From contig CAJUTU010000015.1 in NCBI GenBank assembly GCA_910589385.1, positions 1-64,000 of the forward strand: a DNA stretch of 64,000 nt, given 5' to 3'. The position numbers and the translations under genes were made by a program. Source of the DNA: an uncultured Lachnospiraceae bacterium. Its GTDB lineage: Bacteria; Bacillota; Clostridia; Lachnospirales; Lachnospiraceae. The notes below the pieces were generated by a model. That model was not told the origin of the DNA. It saw only the letters and a list, made by a program, of their open reading frames with translations, and ran no database searches. Shown here piece by piece: positions 53,333 through 62,298 of this stretch. The number at the start of each line of letters is the position of its first letter. Position 1 is the stretch's first letter.

Positions 53333-54043
53333 TTGATCCGAATTGGGATTTGTGACGATGAGCAGGCGCTGCTGGCACAGTTGGAGGACTGGGTCAGGGA
53401 GATTTTAGAAAGGCATTCTATCAGGTATCATATAGAATCCTATATAAACGGAAGCGCGCTGCTGGCACGGGATGCATTTGACATATTACTTCTGGATATT
53501 GAGATGGAGCCGCTTGGCGGGCTGGAGCTGGCGAAAAAGCTTCGGATGCGGGGAGACGAAAGTAAACTGATCTTTATTACCGCATATGAGCAATACGCTT
53601 TGGAGGCCTATGACGTACAGGCATTTCATTATCTGGTCAAACCGGCAGGACCGGAAAAATTAGAAGAGGTACTGTTAAAGGTTTGTTCTTCTTTGGAGAA
53701 AGAGTATAAACGTGGGATTGCCATCCGGCAGGGGACCGGGATCCGGAGGATCCCTCTGGAACAGATCTTATATCTGGAGGTCCTGGACAGGAAGATCTAT
53801 CTGCATACAGAGGCAGAAGCCACCTCGTTTTATGGAAAATTAGAGGAACTGGAACCCACACTGCCGGAAACGTTTTTTAGATGCCACCGGAGCTACATTG
53901 TAAATTTTGCACATGTACAGCGTTACAGTAAAAGAGATGTCATGCTGGACAATGAAGAAAATATTCCGTTATCCAAGCGCAGGTACAAAGCCTTTGGGCT
54001 GGCGTTTATGAATTATCTAAAAGAAAGCGGGGATGTGTTTTGA
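53333..54043 (+). CDS. LytTR-family response regulator (AgrA-like)
   Basis: 236 residues: receiver domain (IRIGICDDEQALL; acceptor Asp in FDILLLDIEM; TAYEQYALEAYDVQAFHYLVKP) and a LytTR DNA-binding domain (IRRIPLEQILYLEVLDRKI ... FFRCHRSYIVNFAHV). The frame is open from 53144, but TTG 53333 behind GGGGAG gives the usual family length. The next gene, an AgrC-like kinase, overlaps by four bases. Such pairs usually answer a secreted peptide, but no AgrB or AgrD is visible here. Confidence 0.88.
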   Translation: MIRIGICDDEQALLAQLEDWVREILERHSIRYHIESYINGSALLARDAFDILLLDIEMEPLGGLELAKKLRMRGDESKLIFITAYEQYALEAYDVQAFHYLVKPAGPEKLEEVLLKVCSSLEKEYKRGIAIRQGTGIRRIPLEQILYLEVLDRKIYLHTEAEATSFYGKLEELEPTLPETFFRCHRSYIVNFAHVQRYSKRDVMLDNEENIPLSKRRYKAFGLAFMNYLKESGDVF

Positions 54044-55404
54044 GGACACTTTTCTGGGCGGTCCTGTGGGGGGTTCCCAGTTCTTTTTTACAATGCCGTT
54101 TTCTGGAAAAAATGCTTGGCGGCAAATACCGTTACACGTATGTGTGGTTTTATCTGGGAAGTCTGATCTATGGACAGGCAAATGTAAGGTTTTTCCGGGT
54201 GGGGACAATCTGGGGGAATCTGCTTTATCTGTGCGGCTGCGCGTTTGTGCTGAATATGGCGCTGTTTCATGGAAGTACCGTCAAAAAGAGTTTTTTTACA
54301 TTGTGGGTGTATTGTATTCCGGATGTTGCATTTTGCGCGGTTATGCCATTGTTTTATGCGTCTGCTGCTGCAAGAGGGCAAAACGGATGTTCTGATATCG
54401 TGCTTGACGCGCTTAATATTACAGTCCATTTGATACGGTTTCTGATGATGGAAATGCTGCAGAGGAGACTTTACGTGCTGAAACGGGATTTTACAGATCG
54501 GGATGCGGTTTATTTTATGTATATCATCCTGTTCATATACGCGGCAGTTACGATGCAGAATGATCTGTTTGTTGGGATTGAGGGCTGGACGACAGACGTT
54601 CTTTTTTTGGCTGCCGTATTTTGCAGCCTGATTGCATCTGCGGGGCTGGGACTTTATATTTATTGTATTGTGATGTTGGAAAAGCGCCTGCTGGAACGGA
54701 TGGCAAGGCAGCAATATCAAATGCTGGGCAGGCATCTGGAAATTTCTAAGGAGCAGTATGAGCATCAGATGAAAATCCGTCATGATATGAAAAATCATGG
54801 GTTATGCCTTGCCCGATTACTGGCAGAGGGAAAGACAGAGGAAGTGCTTCATTATCTGGAACAGTGGAATATCCGTATGGATTGTGGGACGGACAATATC
54901 CGGTCTGGTTCTGTTTTTGTGGATGCGCTGCTGAATCCAAAGTATCAGCAGGCGAAGAAGCTGGGGATTGATATTTCCATCCAGGCAGCGGTGCCTGGAG
55001 AGGAGGAGATTGCTCCGGTCGATCTTTGCTGCATTCTGGCAAATGCATTGGATAATGCCATCGAAGCCTGCCAGCGTGGGATGAAAGAGGGGAAGCCTGC
55101 CGGGTGGATACAGATGAAATCTCAGATGCATACAAATTACTGGGTATTGGAGATCCGTAACAGTAATGAGATACCGTCAGCCGCATATAAGGGAAAGAAC
55201 AGGGGTGAGACACCGTCAGCCATATACAAAGGTAAATTGCTGTCATCCAAGCGTACAGGCGCCTATGGAGTAGGATTACAGAATATAAGGACGGTTGTAG
55301 AGCAGTATGAAGGGGTGCTTGACCTCCAGGCCGGAGCCTGCTTTACGCTGAGTGTGATGCTCCCGTTGACAGCAAAAAAGAACCCGTCTGCATCAAGTGG
55401 ATAA
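54040..55404 (+). CDS. AgrC-like sensor histidine kinase (GHKL type)
   Basis: 454 residues: six or seven membrane segments in the first ~220, then a DHp helix with KIRHDMKNHGLCLARLLAEG and a GHKL ATPase (CCILANALDNAIEAC; AYGVGLQNIRTVVEQY). Between these boxes a ten-residue unit (E-x-PSA-x-YKGK) occurs twice, at about 377-386 and 390-399, a recent-looking duplication in the ATP-lid region. The start is a TTG overlapping the regulator stop. With the LytTR protein it forms a two-component system; the gene after it is an ISP-motif protein. Confidence 0.88.
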   Translation: MRTLFWAVLWGVPSSFLQCRFLEKMLGGKYRYTYVWFYLGSLIYGQANVRFFRVGTIWGNLLYLCGCAFVLNMALFHGSTVKKSFFTLWVYCIPDVAFCAVMPLFYASAAARGQNGCSDIVLDALNITVHLIRFLMMEMLQRRLYVLKRDFTDRDAVYFMYIILFIYAAVTMQNDLFVGIEGWTTDVLFLAAVFCSLIASAGLGLYIYCIVMLEKRLLERMARQQYQMLGRHLEISKEQYEHQMKIRHDMKNHGLCLARLLAEGKTEEVLHYLEQWNIRMDCGTDNIRSGSVFVDALLNPKYQQAKKLGIDISIQAAVPGEEEIAPVDLCCILANALDNAIEACQRGMKEGKPAGWIQMKSQMHTNYWVLEIRNSNEIPSAAYKGKNRGETPSAIYKGKLLSSKRTGAYGVGLQNIRTVVEQYEGVLDLQAGACFTLSVMLPLTAKKNPSASSG

Positions 55405-55496
55405 ATACTTACAGGAGAGCGGCCGATACTGAAACAGAGGCGTTACAAGCGTTATTTGCGGGGAGGGCGCTACATTATTTACAAGGAGGAAGGAAA

Positions 55497-56102
55497 ATGA
55501 GAATTTATGCAGATCAGACGGTCAATTTGTTTCAGACGGCTATACGGAAACCAGGTATGAATCAGAATATTTCCAATCAAGGGCAGCAGCCGGGAGCCAT
55601 CCGCCGCGACATGGCGGCCATTTCCCCACAGGGAAGATCAGCCGGGCTTCTGGCAAATTTGATGAACCAGAAAGAGTTGATACAGTCAAACAAGGATTCC
55701 TTGATCCAGATGACATTGGATGAGGATAATAGCGGCAGCATGGCAGGCTTACAGGAACAACTGGAAGAATATGAAAAGCAGCTGGATGAAATTGACGGCC
55801 AGATTGCGGCAGAACTGGCGAGACAGGAAGAAGGCGCAGGGGAGAAGAACCGCACGGAACAGAAAACACAGGATACAAAGGACGCGGAGCCTGCGGATGA
55901 AAGTCTTGCCAGCCTGACAAAGCAGGCGGCAGAGTTTGACAGGGTACAGATGTCCCAGCAGGCGGATCTAAGACGCGAGGGTGAAAAACGGGTGTATAAG
56001 GCAGAAATGAAGCTTGGCTCCCAGGCAGCGGAGCAGAAACTGGAAAAGGCAGAAGAGATGGAGAGGATTACAAGCCAGATCAAGCCGTTTCTATGGAAAT
56101 AG
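55497..56102 (+). CDS. Charged coiled-coil protein with ISP motif (copy B)
   Basis: 201 residues, no signal peptide. N-terminal ~35 residues are Gln/Asn-rich and end in AAISPQGRSAG (about 40-50). Next come a helix (LMNQKELIQSNKDSLI), an acidic coiled coil (LQEQLEEYEKQLDEIDGQI), a Lys/Glu/Thr linker and a C-terminal helical part (VYKAEMKLGSQAAEQKLEKA). The layout matches the protein at 40175-40978. It follows the AgrC-like kinase by 92 bp on the same strand and has an excellent AAGGAGGAAGG site, which implies strong translation. No known family is recognised. Confidence 0.75.
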   Translation: MRIYADQTVNLFQTAIRKPGMNQNISNQGQQPGAIRRDMAAISPQGRSAGLLANLMNQKELIQSNKDSLIQMTLDEDNSGSMAGLQEQLEEYEKQLDEIDGQIAAELARQEEGAGEKNRTEQKTQDTKDAEPADESLASLTKQAAEFDRVQMSQQADLRREGEKRVYKAEMKLGSQAAEQKLEKAEEMERITSQIKPFLWK

Positions 56103-56160
56103 AAACGTCAAGGGTGCTTTTAGGCCTAGAATATGGTATACTAAGGAAAAGCTTTGCAGA

Positions 56161-56589
56161 ATGATATTTTCAAGAAGGCTTCCGGAGTATCTGGACGGAC
56201 TTGGGCTGGAAGAAGAGACTTGCAGTATGATACTCCGTCATTCAAATCTTTTGGAATATCAGGGCGGCATTTTTGAGTAACTATGGAATCTTTCCGCCAG
56301 GAGAGCAGCTGGAGGAACAGATTTCCCATGCGGCTGCAAAGCCTTTCAGCGGAAGTTTTGAACAGCAGGCGCTCGTATTAGGATCCAGGATTCATCTGGA
56401 TTACGATGGGATTTTTGAAGAGATGGAAAAAATAAAACATGTGAGGCTCAAAGAAGTACTGGAATATCAGTTAAAACGTTATCGGACATTTTTTGCATGA
56501 AACAGCAGCTGCTGCCAATGCTTCTTTTCTATCTGGCTGCACAAAAGCAGATCATCAACGGTGTTACAAACGGCGCTGTCAAGGGATGA
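56161..56589 (+). pseudogene. Broken gene or chain of very short ORFs
   Basis: Three short frames follow each other: 56161-56280 (MIFSRRLPEYLDGLG...), 56273-56500 (SNYGIFPPGEQLEEQ..., 75 codons, TTG start) and 56497-56589 (MKQQLLPMLLFYLAAQ, 30 codons). The first two join smoothly if one frameshift near 56275 is allowed, so a single broken gene is the simplest reading. The third overlaps the second by ATGA, which could be translational coupling. TATACT at 56137-56142 may be a promoter. A strong terminator follows. No family is recognised. Confidence 0.35.
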
Positions 56590-56601
56590 CCGGCAAACGA
56601 A

Positions 56602-56627
56602 AAAGGCACTCTCAAAGGAGTGCCTTT
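56602..56627. terminator. Terminator hairpin
   Basis: AAAGGCACTC and GAGTGCCTTT form a 10-bp perfect stem with a six-base loop. It can serve the short frames to the left and the small leftward gene to the right. Confidence 0.75.
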
Positions 56628-56662
56628 CAAATCATAATAAAGCTATTTTAACTGTTTTATTT

Positions 56663-56821
56663 CTATGAAAATACCTTTTTAATCTTTTCCCAGATTGCAG
56701 AACTTTTTTCGGAATACTGCACTTTCGCAGCCTGATCACAGTACATGTAGCGCTCTTCACGCATCCATTCCGGAGTTTCGGGTTGTCTTGGTGTTTCCAT
56801 CGCAGCACAAAATGTAATCAT
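56663..56821 (-). CDS. Small conserved-looking protein of 52 residues
   Basis: An ATG at 56821 follows AAAGGAGG with ideal spacing. The product begins MITFCAAMETPRQPETPEWM and ends with an amphipathic helix (SSAIWEKIKKVFS). It has no membrane segment or signal peptide, and two Cys (5 and 28). The protein-like composition, strong ribosome site and nearby terminator argue that it is a real gene, missed by usual length cut-offs. Function unknown. Confidence 0.65.
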   Translation of the reverse strand: MITFCAAMETPRQPETPEWMREERYMYCDQAAKVQYSEKSSAIWEKIKKVFS

Positions 56822-57006
56822 AAAAAACGCCTCCTTTTTTGTAAGTTTTTACCGCTCTCTTGTTATCTATATCATAGCAGATTTTCAAAATTTTCCAATG
56901 GACCAGAAATATAAAAATCATAAGAAAAAATTGTGCTGCGGGCACAAATGATATATAATGCGTTTCAGAGAGAAGAAAAGTGGGTATTTGGAAAGGGGCG
57001 TGGAAA

Positions 57007-58158
57007 ATGGGTTTTACGATACAAGATATGATGTTGATCTCCCAGGAGCAATATCAGATGCAGTTTATCGCGGGACATAACGGCTGGTCCAATTCCATAA
57101 GCTGGGTACATATGGTGGAGGACATGGTGATCATCCAGCATTTTTGGGGGAAAGAACTGTCAGTTACCACCGGACTCGGATTTGACACCACAGAAAAACT
57201 ACAGAAGCTGATCGAAGAATTGATCCGCCGCCATGGGGCAGGGCTGATCGTCAATACCGGATATTATATTTCCGAGATCCCAAAGGAACTCCTGGATTAC
57301 TGCGATGAAAATGATTTTCCGCTTCTGACGGTTCCCTGGGAAATCCATCTGGCGGATATGATCAAGGATTACAGCATCCGTATTTTTATGCAGGGGGCGG
57401 CAGACAAGGAAATTTCAGGCGCATTGGTCCAGGCCATAGAACAGCCAGCCAACCAGGAGGAATACAGGCAGAAGCTGCTGCCCTATTTTGATGAAGACGG
57501 GACATTCCAGGTGATGCTGATCACGACCGACCACCTGGACGAGATGGACACCGTGGACCGGCAGAGGTTATCTTACCGGGTACAGGTCTATCTGGAGAAT
57601 ATTACACATAACGGGAATTTTATGTACTATGATTCCAATTTCATGCTGGTGGTCAATGCTCTCTCGGAGGAATGGATGGACGAAATCGCTGCAGGCATGG
57701 TACGCCGGGCAAAGCGGCGGATGCCGGATATTCCTCTTTATGTCGGAGTGGGCAGCCGCATGACAGATATCTCGAATCTGCATGTAAGCTATTCCAGGGC
57801 AAAAGCAGCGGTGCAGATGGCTAAGAAGCGAAAGCAGGATCTGCTTTATTTTGACAGGATGGGATTGTACCGTCTGCTTTATATGGTGGATGACAGCCGC
57901 CTGCTGAAAGAAATGGCGGAGGAACCTCTAAATCCGCTGCTGGAATATGACAGGAAACATAAGTCCAATTATGTGGATACGCTGGAACTGTATCTGAAGC
58001 ACAACGGCAGTATCCAAGCTGTTTCTGAGGAAATGTTTACTCACAGGAACACGGTGATCTACAGGATGAATAAGATCAAAGAACTGCTGGGGACGGATCT
58101 GGAGCAGACAGAAGAGCGGCTGCCATACCAGATTGCGTATTATATCCGGGCAATGTGA
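57007..58158 (+). CDS. PucR-family transcriptional regulator
   Basis: 383 residues: an N-terminal PucR domain (about 1-120, FTIQDMMLISQEQYQMQFIA), a GGDEF-like middle part and the C-terminal PucR helix-turn-helix (YVDTLELYLKHNGSIQAVSE, THRNTVIYRMNKIKELLG). The family controls purine use and other catabolic or transport genes. ATG 57007 after AAAGGGGCG is preferred over an in-frame upstream start. The MATE exporter gene follows by 165 bp and is a possible target. Confidence 0.88.
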   Translation: MGFTIQDMMLISQEQYQMQFIAGHNGWSNSISWVHMVEDMVIIQHFWGKELSVTTGLGFDTTEKLQKLIEELIRRHGAGLIVNTGYYISEIPKELLDYCDENDFPLLTVPWEIHLADMIKDYSIRIFMQGAADKEISGALVQAIEQPANQEEYRQKLLPYFDEDGTFQVMLITTDHLDEMDTVDRQRLSYRVQVYLENITHNGNFMYYDSNFMLVVNALSEEWMDEIAAGMVRRAKRRMPDIPLYVGVGSRMTDISNLHVSYSRAKAAVQMAKKRKQDLLYFDRMGLYRLLYMVDDSRLLKEMAEEPLNPLLEYDRKHKSNYVDTLELYLKHNGSIQAVSEEMFTHRNTVIYRMNKIKELLGTDLEQTEERLPYQIAYYIRAM

Positions 58159-58323
58159 ACAGTTACATTTCAACACATTTCAGCGGCATTTATCAAAAAA
58201 TGCTTGCTATCATTTCCCTTTTGTAGTAAGTTAGTAGTCAATGCGCAAATCAAGGTAAAAACGCTCCTAAGATACGATTTTACAGAAATGTGCATTTTCC
58301 AAAATTGAAAGGAGGACTACAAA

Positions 58324-59736
58324 ATGGAACTAAGCAGGCAAAAAACAGTTTTTTTCAGGCGCTTTATCGGCGACAGGGCATTTTATAAAATGGTACTGGC
58401 CATTGCGGTTCCGATCATGGTACAGAACGGAATTACAAATTTTGTAAGCCTTCTAGACAATATTATGATCGGGCGGATCGGGACAGAGCAGATGTCCGGC
58501 GCAGCGATCGTGAATCAGCTTTTGTTTGTTTATAATCTCTGCCTGTTCGGCGCCGTGTCCGGTGCCGGAATTTTTACGGCACAATATTTCGGACAGAAAG
58601 ACCATGAAGGTGTGAGGCAGACTTTCCGGTATAAAATCTGGATGGTGACGGTTCTGACCGGGATTGCGGCCTGTATTTTACTGTTTGCCGGGAATCCCCT
58701 GATCAGCTTGTATCTGGAAGGAGATGGAGGAGCCGGGGCAATTGAAGCTACGAGAAATTATGGAATGCAGTACTTATATATCATGCTGCTCGGCCTGCCG
58801 GCATTTATGGTGAGCCAGGTTTATTCCAGTACCCTTCGTGAATGTGGGGAGACGGTGACTCCTATGAAAGCCGGGATCACAGCCGTAATTGTGAACCTTG
58901 TTTTTAACTACATCCTCATCTATGGAAAATTTGGTTTTCCTGTCCTTGGAGTGAGGGGAGCGGCGGCCGCCACAGTGCTGTCCCGTTATGTGGAGCTCAT
59001 CATTGTGGCTGGATGGACTCACAGGAACAAGGAGAAAAATCCGTTTGTAAATGGATTATACAGCACGATGAAAGTACCATTCCGGCTGGTGAAGAAATTT
59101 TTCCTGACAGGAGTACCGCTTTTACTTAATGAAACATTATGGGGCGCCGGGATGGCGTTCCTGACACAGTGCTATTCTGTACGTGGGTTAAATGTGGTGG
59201 CTGCGCTGAATATTGCGAATACGATCAATAATGTGTTCAGCGTGGGGTTTATTGCGTTGGGAGAATCCGTTGCGATCGTTGTGGGGCAGATCTTAGGCTC
59301 CGGAGATATGAAAAAGGCCCGGGATACGGACAACAAGATGATCGCGTTTGCCGTTATGTGCTGTACCGCTGTGGCATTCGTGATGCTGTTAGTGGCGCCG
59401 CTTTTTCCAATGCTTTATAATACCAACGGACAGGCGAAAGAACTGGCGAAGCACTTTATTATGGTGATGGCCCTTGTAATGCCTCAGAATGCATTTTTGA
59501 ATGCGGCCTATTTCACGTTACGATCCGGTGGGAAAACAATCATCACATTTATATTTGACTGCGGATTTGTCTGGTGTGTCAGCGTGCCCATCGCATACAT
59601 ACTGAGCCGGTTTACCGGGCTTCCGGTCATTGCTGTATTTGCATTGGTCCAGGCCGGGGATTTGTTGAAGTGTATCCTTGGATTTATCCTTGTGAAGAAA
59701 GGGATGTGGATCCAGAATCTTGTTTCTGGAGGATGA
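58324..59736 (+). CDS. MATE-family multidrug/metabolite exporter
   Basis: 470 residues with twelve predicted membrane segments in two related halves. The start of the first half (VLAIAVPIMVQNGITNFVSLLDNIMIGRIG) is a clear MATE signature. It exports organic compounds in exchange for Na+ or H+. Ribosome site AAAGGAGG. It lies after the PucR-type regulator on the same strand and is closed by a strong hairpin. Substrate unknown. Confidence 0.92.
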   Translation: MELSRQKTVFFRRFIGDRAFYKMVLAIAVPIMVQNGITNFVSLLDNIMIGRIGTEQMSGAAIVNQLLFVYNLCLFGAVSGAGIFTAQYFGQKDHEGVRQTFRYKIWMVTVLTGIAACILLFAGNPLISLYLEGDGGAGAIEATRNYGMQYLYIMLLGLPAFMVSQVYSSTLRECGETVTPMKAGITAVIVNLVFNYILIYGKFGFPVLGVRGAAAATVLSRYVELIIVAGWTHRNKEKNPFVNGLYSTMKVPFRLVKKFFLTGVPLLLNETLWGAGMAFLTQCYSVRGLNVVAALNIANTINNVFSVGFIALGESVAIVVGQILGSGDMKKARDTDNKMIAFAVMCCTAVAFVMLLVAPLFPMLYNTNGQAKELAKHFIMVMALVMPQNAFLNAAYFTLRSGGKTIITFIFDCGFVWCVSVPIAYILSRFTGLPVIAVFALVQAGDLLKCILGFILVKKGMWIQNLVSGG

Positions 59737-59741
59737 AAATA

Positions 59742-59776
59742 AAACCTGCCCCTCGCGATTGCGGCGGGGCAGGTTT
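59742..59776. terminator. Terminator after the MATE gene
   Basis: AAACCTGCCCC pairs with GGGGCAGGTTT around a 13-base loop, an 11-bp perfect stem with flanking A and T on both sides. Confidence 0.85.
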
Positions 59777-59779
59777 ATC

Positions 59780-60540
59780 CTTTCTTTGATAGAAGCAGTT
59801 ACACCACTGTTTGATGAAACCGAACATCTCTCCAATGGAGATTGACTGGTTTAATGGAGTATAGGGTACGGTTTTACCGGTAAATAGCAGTGAATACAGC
59901 ATTTTCCGGAGTTCAGGATAGTCTGCCAGTTTATTTACAAGAGAATCAAATAATGTATTTTTTTCCTTTAACAAAAGGCTGACCGCTTCCAGCAAACCCT
60001 GTTTAGACCATGCCTCCTCTTAATATAATATCCTCGGAGCTGGTTGAGGAAATCCAGAAATACCTGGTTATTTGCCGCACTGTCTGCTTCATTAATCATT
60101 AGTATGACAGGAACTTTAGAATCACGGCATAGACCGCTTAAATTTTCAAATAACTCTTGAAGTTCAAAGTCTTCCCTTTTGTCTGCAGCCGCTGTATATA
60201 AAACATCAAGCCCTCAGCATATTTCATCAGAAAATGGCGCTCTGTTTTCTTTCCACGACTGGACGAATGCTTTTGCAAATGCCAGTGAAAATGTGTTTTC
60301 TGTCCGAAATGTACCTGCACTGAACAATTGGAAATCCAGGCTCACAACGGTGTGCTCTTTTTTTAGATGCCCCGCAAGCGCCAGCAATGTAGTCGTTTTT
60401 CCATACTGCCTTGCCCAGTTGATCGTAAAATACTGTCCGGCATCTACCATGGATGTTATTTTTTTGAGCCTGTCTTTTAAATCAACCATGTAGTGCAGAT
60501 CAGGGTGACAGTCTGCACTCGCATTAAATATTCTTCCCAT
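59780..60540 (-). pseudogene. Decayed AAA-like ATPase gene (copy 2)
   Basis: Starting at ATG 60540 the frame reads MGRIFNASADCHPDLHYMVD and keeps the P-loop region (FTINWARQYGKTTTLLALAG). It hits a TGA near 60214, then continues in the same frame (LMINEADSAANNQVFLDFLN, a Walker B-like part). A deletion and frame change follow, leading to the family C-terminus (EAVSLLLKEKNTLFDSLVNK, LADYPELRKMLYSLLF). Copy 1 at 42952 has lost exactly the P-loop part that this one keeps. Inactive. Confidence 0.75.
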
Positions 60541-60620
60541 AGCGGCTGTTCCCACCTCTTTGCATTCTTAAAAAATCCAAGGAACTGGTATCTGGCGGCC
60601 GCTAAGATCAGCTTCATGGC

Positions 60621-62144
60621 CTAATACCCCAGGCCGCGGTCTATCACCGTCCCGTCTGCCGCATTGATGGTCAGGATGCTTCTGCGCGGGTAGCCGATAG
60701 AGTAGTCGTTTGCTTCACCGTCATATACCTGATGGTAGTCGGCCGTGCCGAAGAAATCCCACACCGGGACTAAAAGGCCGTGGCGGCTGTCCGTACCTGG
60801 GTCATAAACCCGCATATAGCCCAGTTCTGCCTTTGATATGTTTACCTTAACGCTGTTGGGCGAGGTATAGTCTGAAAAATGGATGGCAGACATTTCCTCA
60901 AAGATCCCCGCGATCTCCGGGAATGAGAGCAGTTCCACATTGCTGACCTGCTCTTCTTCAAGCTGGTACAGATTAAAGATATCCGCCCGCTGCAGCCCTT
61001 CTTTATTGACATAGAACTCGATCCGTTCATAGCACCAGGGTTCTAATGTGCTTTCCATGGATTCCAGGCCGCCGCCCATATCCATCTCATCCGTAACCGG
61101 AAACCCGTCCACATCCCTTGTGTAGCTGACCATGTAGCCGGCCTTAGTATAATTGCTCTCCAACAGGGATTCATAGCCGTTTCCCAGATCCTGGCCCAGA
61201 CTTAGGGATGTGCTCTTTGCGGAAAAATTTGAAAGGCCAAGCTTTTCCATGTATCCGTCTGCAATCTCTATGGCTTCTTCCGGGGTGATCCCTGCCATCT
61301 CCTTTGCTTTTTCCCTAGAGGGTATGGAGGAGTCTTGGGAAGGCTTTTTTACGTCATAGCCATAGATAAAAGACACCCAATCAACTTGTGGAGAAATTTT
61401 GTTATCTATGCGGCATATCCGGATGTCCATGGGACAATTTGTGGTTTCCCGGAGACGGTAGCTGTAAATGGCATCCCCCAATTCCACAGCTCCAGAAAAA
61501 TAACCTTCTTGAAAGTCGTCATACTCGGCCTGTACGCCTAGGGCGGGAGTAATCTCGGTTTTCGCGTTTGTCTCCGGGCATTCCTGATAGCGCTGTTCCC
61601 AGGAAGCAATCTCATCCTGTAAGCTGTAAGCTTCCTCTGGATTTTCTTCGCCGTATTCCCTTGCGGCCGCGATCCATCCGTAAGGATCCAGGTTTCCCTC
61701 GGCCTGCCAGGCCTTCAATACATTTAATTTCTCCAGCGCTTCCGCCTTTGTCATCTGAAAATAGGCTGTCCCGTCATAGACCGGGGCATCCCCGAAAAAG
61801 GCTTTTGTGACCTGGTCGATCCATTCCTGGTCAAAAGGTTTTTGGCCGACCCGGTATATCGGGATTTCTGCCGCGTCCGGGACAACGATATCCGCATCGC
61901 AGGTCAGTTCAAAGCTGCCGTCGTTGCCTGCTGCCAAAGCTTCGTATTTTTCCGGGACTTGCAGCCGTTTGGCCAGTGCATTCCTGCTGGTTTCAGGTGT
62001 GGGATCGGCTTCTTTATAGTTGGCCACGCTGTGGGTGCCTTTTTCACGCACGATCGGTTTTTCCGGTGTTTTCTTACATCCGGTAACCAGGCCGGATAAT
62101 AATGCGCCGCAGAGCAGCAAAGAAAGGATTTGTTTTTGTTTCAT
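60621..62144 (-). CDS. DUF6034-type lipoprotein
   Basis: 507 residues with a lipoprotein signal (LLLCGALLSGLVTGC, Cys about 23). The mature part is a large mixed alpha/beta protein with no catalytic motif I recognise; it ends in SILTINAADGTVIDRGLGY, an ending typical of large predicted lipoproteins of Lachnospiraceae. Assignment to DUF6034 is from memory. ATG 62144 follows GGAGG; an ATG six codons earlier overlaps that site. It is third in line after a GHKL kinase and an ISP-motif protein on the same strand, though a hairpin separates it from them. Confidence 0.65.
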   Translation of the reverse strand: MKQKQILSLLLCGALLSGLVTGCKKTPEKPIVREKGTHSVANYKEADPTPETSRNALAKRLQVPEKYEALAAGNDGSFELTCDADIVVPDAAEIPIYRVGQKPFDQEWIDQVTKAFFGDAPVYDGTAYFQMTKAEALEKLNVLKAWQAEGNLDPYGWIAAAREYGEENPEEAYSLQDEIASWEQRYQECPETNAKTEITPALGVQAEYDDFQEGYFSGAVELGDAIYSYRLRETTNCPMDIRICRIDNKISPQVDWVSFIYGYDVKKPSQDSSIPSREKAKEMAGITPEEAIEIADGYMEKLGLSNFSAKSTSLSLGQDLGNGYESLLESNYTKAGYMVSYTRDVDGFPVTDEMDMGGGLESMESTLEPWCYERIEFYVNKEGLQRADIFNLYQLEEEQVSNVELLSFPEIAGIFEEMSAIHFSDYTSPNSVKVNISKAELGYMRVYDPGTDSRHGLLVPVWDFFGTADYHQVYDGEANDYSIGYPRRSILTINAADGTVIDRGLGY

Positions 62145-62255
62145 ATGTATACGGTCCTCCATTTCACGATAGGTTTCCTATAGTATACAAAATGATGTGT
62201 AATCAAGTCATCACCGAAATGTAACCAAAATGTAAATATGGGTTATCCAAAAAGA

Positions 62256-62287
62256 AAAAGGCATGTGCCTTTCTGCACATACCTTTT
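62256..62287 (-). terminator. Terminator after the ISP-motif gene (copy C)
   Basis: On the minus strand AAAAGGTATGTGC pairs with GCACATGCCTTTT (one mismatch) and is followed by TTCTTTTT. Confidence 0.75.
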
Positions 62288-62298
62288 ATCCCTTACAT

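Noticed and set aside
58159..58323. Possible leader RNA or riboswitch before the MATE exporter
   Set aside because: Some repeats (TAGTAAGTTAGTAG) but no recognisable riboswitch core and no terminator hairpin before the ribosome site.
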